DNA of 64,000 nt from Ectobius pallidus (taxonomy: Eukaryota > Arthropoda > Insecta > Blattodea > Ectobiidae). The notes under the pieces were generated by a model. The model was not told where the DNA came from, searched no databases, and worked only from the letters and a program-made list of their open reading frames with translations. How positions within the stretch are numbered: the stretch's first letter is position 1; each line of letters starts with the position of its first letter. Of the stretch, positions 58,385 through 64,000 are shown piece after piece. The stretch covers positions 120,771,751 to 120,835,750 of the forward strand of contig CAXKWD010000001.1 in assembly GCA_964059195.1 (NCBI GenBank), in the 5' to 3' direction. A program made the translations under genes and the position numbers.

Positions 58385-61300
58385 TCAAAAATCCACCCAG
58401 AATTCGAAGGCTAACCCCTTTGAAAAAGTTGAAAAATCCACCCAGAATTCGAAGAAGGCTAACCCCTTTGAAAAAGTTGAAAAATCCACCCAGAATTTGA
58501 TGAAAGCTAACCCCTTTGAAAAAGTTGAAAAATACACCCAGAATTCGAAGAAGGCTAACCCCTTTGAAAAAGTTGAAAAATCCACCCAGAATTCGAAGAA
58601 GGCTAACCCCTTTGAAAAAGTTGAAAAATCCACCCAGAATTCGATGAAGGCTAACCCCTTTGAAAAAATTGAAAAATCCACCCAGAATTCCATGAAGGCT
58701 AACCCCTTTGAAAAAGTTGAAAAATCCACCCAGAATACGAAGAAGGCTAACCCCTTTGAAAAAGTTGAAAAATCCACCCAGAATTCGAAGAAGGCTAACC
58801 CCTTTGAAAAAGTTGAAAAATCCACCCAGAATTCGATGAAGGCTAACCCCTTTGAGAAAGTTGAAAAATCCACCCAGAATACGAAGAAGGCTAACCCCTT
58901 TGAAAAAGTTGAAAAATCCACCCAGAATTCGAAGAAGGCTAACCCCTTTGAAAAAGTTGAAAAATCGACCCAGAATTCGATGAAGGCTAACCCCTTTGAA
59001 AAAGTTGAATAATCCACCCAGAATTCGAAGAAGGCTAACCCCTTTGAAAAAGTTGAAAAATCCACCCAGAATTCGAAGAAAGCTAACCCCTTTGAAAAAG
59101 TTGAAAAACCCACCCAGAATTCGAAGAAGGCTAACCCCTTTGAAAAAGTTGAAAAATCCACCCAGAATACGAAGAAGGCTAACCCCTTTGAAAAAGTTGA
59201 AAAATCCACCCAGAATTCGAAGAAGGCTAACCCCTTTGAAAAAGTTGAAAATCCACCCAGAATTCGAAGAAGGCTAACCCCTTTGAAAAAGTTGAAAAAT
59301 CCTCCCAGAATTCGAAGAAGGCTAACCCCTTTGAAAAAGTTGAAAAATCCACCCAGAATTCGAAGAAGGCTAACCCCTTTGAAAAAGTTGAAAAATCCAC
59401 CCAGAATTCGATGAAGGCTAACCCCTTTGAAAAAATTGAAAAATCCACCCAGAATTCGATGAAGGCTAACCCCTTTGAAAAAGTTGAAAAATCCACCCAG
59501 AATACGAAGAAGGCTAACCCCTTTGAAAAAGTTGAAAAATCCACCCAGAATTCGAAGAAGGCTAACCCCTTTGAAAAAGTTGAAAAATCCACCCAGAATT
59601 CGAAGAAGGCTAACCCCTTTGAAAAAGTTAAAAACTCCACCCAGAATTCGAAGAAGGCTAACCCCTTTGAAAAAGTTGAAAAATCCACCCAGAATTCGAA
59701 GAAGGCTAACCCCTTTGAAAAAGTTGAAAAATCCATCCAGAATTCGATGAAGGCTAACCCTTTTGAAAAAGTTGAAAAATCAACCCAGAATTCGAAGAAG
59801 GCTAACCCCTTTGAAAAAGTTCAAAAATCCACCCAGAATTCGAAGGCTAACCCCTTTGAAAAAGTTGAAAAATCCACCCAGAATTCGAAGAAGGCTAACC
59901 CCTTTGAAAAAGTTGAAAAATCCACCCAGAATTCGAAGAAGGCTAACCCCTTTGAAAAAGTTGAAAAATCCACCCAGAATACGAAGAAGGCTAACCCCTT
60001 TGAAAAAGTTGAAAAATCCACCCAGAATTCGATGAAGGCTAACCCCTTTGAAAAAGTTGAAAAATCCACCCAGAATTCGAAGAAGGCTAACCCCTTTGAA
60101 AAAGTTGAAAAATCCACCCAGAATTCGAAGAAGGCTAACCCCTTTGAAAAAGTTGAAAAATCCACCCAGAATTCGAAGAAGGCTAACCCCTTTGAAAAAG
60201 TTGAAAAATCCACCCAGAATTCGAAGAAGGCTAACCCCTTTGAAAAAGTTGAAAAATCCACCCAGAATTCGAAGAAGGCTAACCCCTTTGAAAAAGTTGA
60301 AAAATCCACCCAGAATTCGATGAAGGCTAACCCTTTTGAAAAAGTTGAAAAATCAACCCAGAATTCGAAGAAGGCTAACCCCTTTGAAAAAGTTCAAAAA
60401 TCCACCCAGAATTCGAAGGCTAACCCCTTTGAAAAAGTTGAAAAATCCACCCAGAATTCGAAGAAGGCTAACCCCTTTGAAAAAGTTGAAAAATCCACCC
60501 AGAATTTGATGAAAGCTAACCCCTTTGAAAAAGTTGAAAAATCCACCCAGAATTCGAAGAAGGCTAACCCCTTTGAAAAAGTTGAAAAATCCACCCAGAA
60601 TTCGAAGAAGGCTAACCCCTTTGAAAAAGTTGAAAAATCCACCCAGAATTCGATGAAGGCTAACCCCTTTGAAAAAATTGAAAAATCCACCCAGAATTCC
60701 ATGAAGGCTAACCCCTTTGAAAAAGTTGAAAAATCCACCCAGAATACGAAGAAGGCTAACCCCTTTGAAAAAGTTGAAAAATCCACCCAGAATTCGAAGA
60801 AGGCTAACCCCTTTGAAAAAGTTGAAAAATCCACCCAGAATTCGATGAAGGCTAACCCCTTTGAGAAAGTTGAAAAATCCACCCAGAATACGAAGAAGGC
60901 TAACCCCTTTGAAAAAGTTGAAAAATCCACCCAGAATTCGAAGAAGGCTAACCCCTTTGAAAAAGTTGAAAAATCGACCCAGAATTCGATGAAGGCTAAC
61001 CCCTTTGAAAAAGTTGAATAATCCACCCAGAATTCGAAGAAGGCTAACCCCTTTGAAAAAGTTGAAAAATCCACCCAGAATTCGAAGAAAGCTAACCCCT
61101 TTGAAAAAGTTGAAAAATCCACCCAGAATTCGAAGAAGGCTAACCCCTTTGAAAAAGTTGAAAAATCCACCCAGAATTCGAAGAAGGCTAACCCCTTTGA
61201 AAAAGTTGAAAAATCCACCCAGAATTCGATGAAGGCTAACCCTTTTGAAAAAGTTGAAAAATCAACCCAGAATTCGAAGAAGGCTAACCCCTTTGAAAAA

Positions 61301-63082
61301 GTTGAAAAATCCACCTAGAATTCGATGAAGGCTAACCCCTTTGAAAAAGTTGAAAAATCCACCCAGAATTCGAAGAAGGCTAACCCCTTTGAAAAAGTTG
61401 AAAAATCCACCCAGAATTCGAAGAAGGCTAACCCCTTTGAAAAAGTTGAAAAATCCACCCAGAATTCGAAGAAGGCTAACCCCTTTGAAAAAGTTGAAAA
61501 ATCCACCCAGAATTCGAAGAAGGCTAACTCCTTTGAAAAAGTTGAAAAATCCACCCAGAATTCGCAGAAGGCTAACCCCTTTGAAAAAGTTGAAAAATCC
61601 ACCCAGAATTCGAAGAAGGCTGACCCCTTTGAAAAAATTGAAAAATCCACCCAGAATTCGAAGAAGGCTAACCCCTCTGAAAATGTTGAAAAATTCACCC
61701 AGAATTCGAAGAAGGCTAACCCCTTTGAAAAAGTTGAAAAATCCACCCAGAATTCGAAGAAGGCTAACCCCTTTGAAAAAGTTGAAAAATCCACCCAGAA
61801 TTCGAAGAAGGCTAACCCCTTTGAAAAAGTTGAAAAATCCACCCAGAATTCGATGAAGGCTAACCCCTTTGAAAAAATTGAAAAATCCACCCAGAATTCG
61901 ATGAAGGCTAACCCCTTTGAAAAAGTTGAAAAATCCACCCAGAATACGAAGAAGGCTAACCCCTTTGAAAAAGTTGAAAAATCCACCCAGAATTCGATGA
62001 AGGCTAACCCCTTTGAAAAAGTTGAAAAATCCACCCAGAATTCGAAGAAGGCTAACCCCTTTGAAAAAGTTGAAAAATCCACCCAGAATTCGAAGAAGGC
62101 TAACCCCTTTGAAAAAGTTGAAAAATCCACCCAGAATTCGAAGAAGGCTAACCCCTTTGAAAAAGTTGAAAAATCCACCCAGAATTCGAAGAAGGCTAAC
62201 CCCTTTGAAAAAGTTGAAAAATCCACCCAGAATTCGAAGAAGGCTAACCCCTTTGAAAAAGTTGAAAAATCCACCCAGAATTCGATGAAGGCTAACCCTT
62301 TTGAAAAAGTTGAAAAATCAACCCAGAATTCGAAGAAGGCTAACCCCTTTGAAAAAGTTCAAAAATCCACCCAGAATTCGAAGGCTAACCCCTTTGAAAA
62401 AGTTGAAAAATCCACCCAGAATTCGAAGAAGGCTAACCCCTTTGAAAAAGTTGAAAAATCCACCCAGAATTTGATGAAAGCTAACCCCTTTGAAAAAGTT
62501 GAAAAATCCACCCAGAATTCGAAGAAGGCTAACCCCTTTGAAAAAGTTGAAAAATCCACCCAGAATTCGAAGAAGGCTAACCCCTTTGAAAAAGTTGAAA
62601 AATCCACCCAGAATTCGATGAAGGCTAACCCCTTTGAAAAAATTGAAAAATCCACCCAGAATTCCATGAAGGCTAACCCCTTTGAAAAAGTTGAAAAATC
62701 CACCCAGAATACGAAGAAGGCTAACCCCTTTGAAAAAGTTGAAAAATCCACCCAGAATTCGAAGAAGGCTAACCCCTTTGAAAAAGTTGAAAAATCCACC
62801 CAGAATTCGATGAAGGCTAACCCCTTTGAGAAAGTTGAAAAATCCACCCAGAATACGAAGAAGGCTAACCCCTTTGAAAAAGTTGAAAAATCCACCCAGA
62901 ATTCGAAGAAGGCTAACCCCTTTGAAAAAGTTGAAAAATCGACCCAGAATTCGATGAAGGCTAACCCCTTTGAAAAAGTTGAAAAATCCACCCAGAATTC
63001 GAAGAAGGCTAACTCCTTTGAAAAAGTTGAAAAATCCACCCAGAATTCGCAGAAGGCTAACCCCTTTGAAAAAGTTGAATAA
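58385..63082. repeat. Three tandem ~2-kb HOR units with the CCATG/TAA series
   Basis: Unit starts at 58385, 60394 and 62359, marked by GTTCAAAAATCC and the AAG loss, are 2009 and 1965 bp apart (42 monomers minus 7, and 41 minus 3). Each holds AATTCCATG, GAGAAAGTT, AAATCGACCC and a TAA (59010, 61019, 63080). In the third the TAA is displaced by exactly two extra monomers, which carry AACTCCTTTG and TTCGCAG and match a pair seen near 61.53 and 16.36 kb. Confidence 0.85.
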
Positions 63083-64000
63083 TCCACCCAGAATTCGAAG
63101 AAGGCTAACCCCTTTGAAAAAGTTGAAAAATCCACCCAGAATTCGAAGAAAGCTAACCCCTTTGAAAAAGTTGAAAAATCCACCCAGAATTCGAAGAAGG
63201 CTAACCCCTTTGAAAAAGTTGAAAAATCCACCCAGAATTCGAAGAAGGCTAACCCCTTTGAAAAAGTTGAAAAATCCACCCAGAATTCGATGAAGGCTAA
63301 CCCTTTTGAAAAAGTTGAAAAATCAACCCAGAATTCGAAGAAGGCTAACCCCTTTGAAAAAGTTGAAAAATCCACCCAGAATTCGAAGAAGGCTAACCCC
63401 TTTGAAAAAGTTGAAAAATCCACCCAGAATTCGAAGAAGGCTAACCCCTTTGAAAAAGTTGAAAAATCCACCCAGAATTTGATGAAGGCTAACCCCTTTG
63501 AAAAAGTTGAAAAATCCACCCAGAATTCGAAGAAGGCTAACCCCTTTGAAAAAGTTGAAAAATCCACCCAGAATTCGAAGAAGGCTAACCCTTTTGAAAA
63601 AGTTGAAAAATCCACCCAGAATTCGATGAAGGCTAACCCCTTTGAAAAAGTTGAAAAATCCACCCAGAATTCGATGAAGGCTAACCCCTTTGAAAAAGTT
63701 GAAAAATCCACCCAGAATACGAAGAAGGCTAACCCCTTTGAAAAAGTTGAAAAATCCACCCAGAATTCGAAGAAGGCTAACCCCTTTGAAAAAGTTGAAA
63801 AATCCACCTAGAATTCGATGAAGGCTAACCCCTTTGAAAAAGTTGAAAAATCCACCCAGAATTCGAAGAAGGCTAACCCCTTTGAAAAAGTTGAAAAATC
63901 CACCCAGAATTCGAAGAAGGCTAACCCCTTTGAAAAAGTTGAAAAATCCACCCAGAATTCGAAGAAGGCTAACCCCTTTGAAAAAGTTGAAAAATCCACC
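63083..64000. repeat. Plain satellite monomers to the window end
   Basis: Only 48-bp monomers are present, with common variants (TTTGATG near 63479, AATACG near 63717) and a TAG at 63809-63811 in the KANPFEKVE frame. The array continues past the window edge in phase. Confidence 0.9.

Larger units (their letters stand above)
1..64000. repeat. 48-bp satellite DNA array filling the whole window
   Basis: A 48-bp unit repeats head to tail in one orientation across the window, and both ends lie inside the array, so the full array is longer than 64 kb. Landmarks in order within each unit are CCACCC, GAATTCGAAG, GGCTAACCCC and the double A-tract GAAAAAGTTGAAAAA. Most units differ from consensus at zero to three bases, and a limited set of variants recurs: AAG to ATG after TTCG, CCC to CCT before TTT, ACC to ACT before CAG, GTT to ATT, TCG to ACG. 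I found no unique sequence, transposon or gene between units. Such long homogeneous arrays are typical of eukaryotic heterochromatin; the chromosomal position and species are not readable from the sequence. Confidence 0.99.

Noticed and set aside
1..64000. CRISPR array
   Set aside because: There are no unique spacers; the whole 48-bp unit repeats directly head to tail and every interval is the same sequence.
1..64000. Transposon or retroelement-derived repeat
   Set aside because: I found no terminal repeats, target-site duplications, tRNA-like A/B boxes or protein fragments of transposases or reverse transcriptases.
1..64000. Bacterial or phage surface-repeat gene
   Set aside because: Tens of kilobases of near-identical 48-bp units with frameshifts, open frames on both strands and no flanking genes do not fit a prokaryotic repeat protein.

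Overview
The whole window, from base 1 to base 64000, is one satellite DNA array. A 48-bp monomer is repeated head to tail more than 1,300 times, and I could not find a single stretch that is not made of it. A reference copy lies at 5398-5445. It is about 40% GC, A-rich on the plus strand (by my count 20 A, 9 T, 11 C, 8 G) and carries one CpG inside overlapping EcoRI and TTCGAA palindromes. There are no convincing protein genes, RNA genes, transposons, CRISPR arrays or regulatory sites. Tens of kilobases of homogeneous tandem repeat point to eukaryotic heterochromatin (centromeric, pericentromeric, subtelomeric or a sex/B chromosome). Nothing identifies the species.

Long open reading frames occur throughout on both strands, but they follow from the repeat itself. 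The period is 48 bp (16 codons), and four of the six frames of the consensus monomer contain no stop, so any run of monomers is open for kilobases. The longest, about 1,550 and 1,487 codons, translate to a 16-residue repeat (KSTQNSKKANPFEKVE). Frameshifting indels and nonsense changes break the frame repeatedly, and the variant types I tallied are not clearly biased to silent changes. I therefore call no CDS.

Above the monomer there is a rich hierarchy of higher-order repeats (HORs). Region by region: 1-4349 holds a tandem pair 1907 bp apart; 4350-6833 is the first copy of a block marked by CCATG and TAA variants; 6834-8815 is another copy of the window start; 9010-11940 begins as a third copy and continues into a block that recurs later; 11941-13731 is a mosaic; 13732-20237 holds a 2948-bp-spaced pair and an 813-bp tandem pair; 20238-23301 holds a 573-bp pair and a linker; 23302-36550 is an array of 4292-bp units with an 853-bp partial unit inside; 35261-41245 is a long-range copy of about 16.5-21.9 kb; 41409-53772 is an array of 5013/5587-bp units; 53778-56500 is a 1388-bp pair; 56794-58384 is a shortened copy of 13.7-15.7 kb; 58385-63082 holds three units of about 2 kb; the rest is plain monomers.

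The most informative result is that the larger duplication steps I could decompose are whole numbers of monomers once the small indels carried inside the unit are subtracted. This is the footprint of in-register unequal exchange. Shared indels act as lineage markers linking blocks up to about 50 kb apart. The monomer also contains three related short motifs spaced 19, 9 and 20 bp, and several of the small deletions match those spacings exactly.
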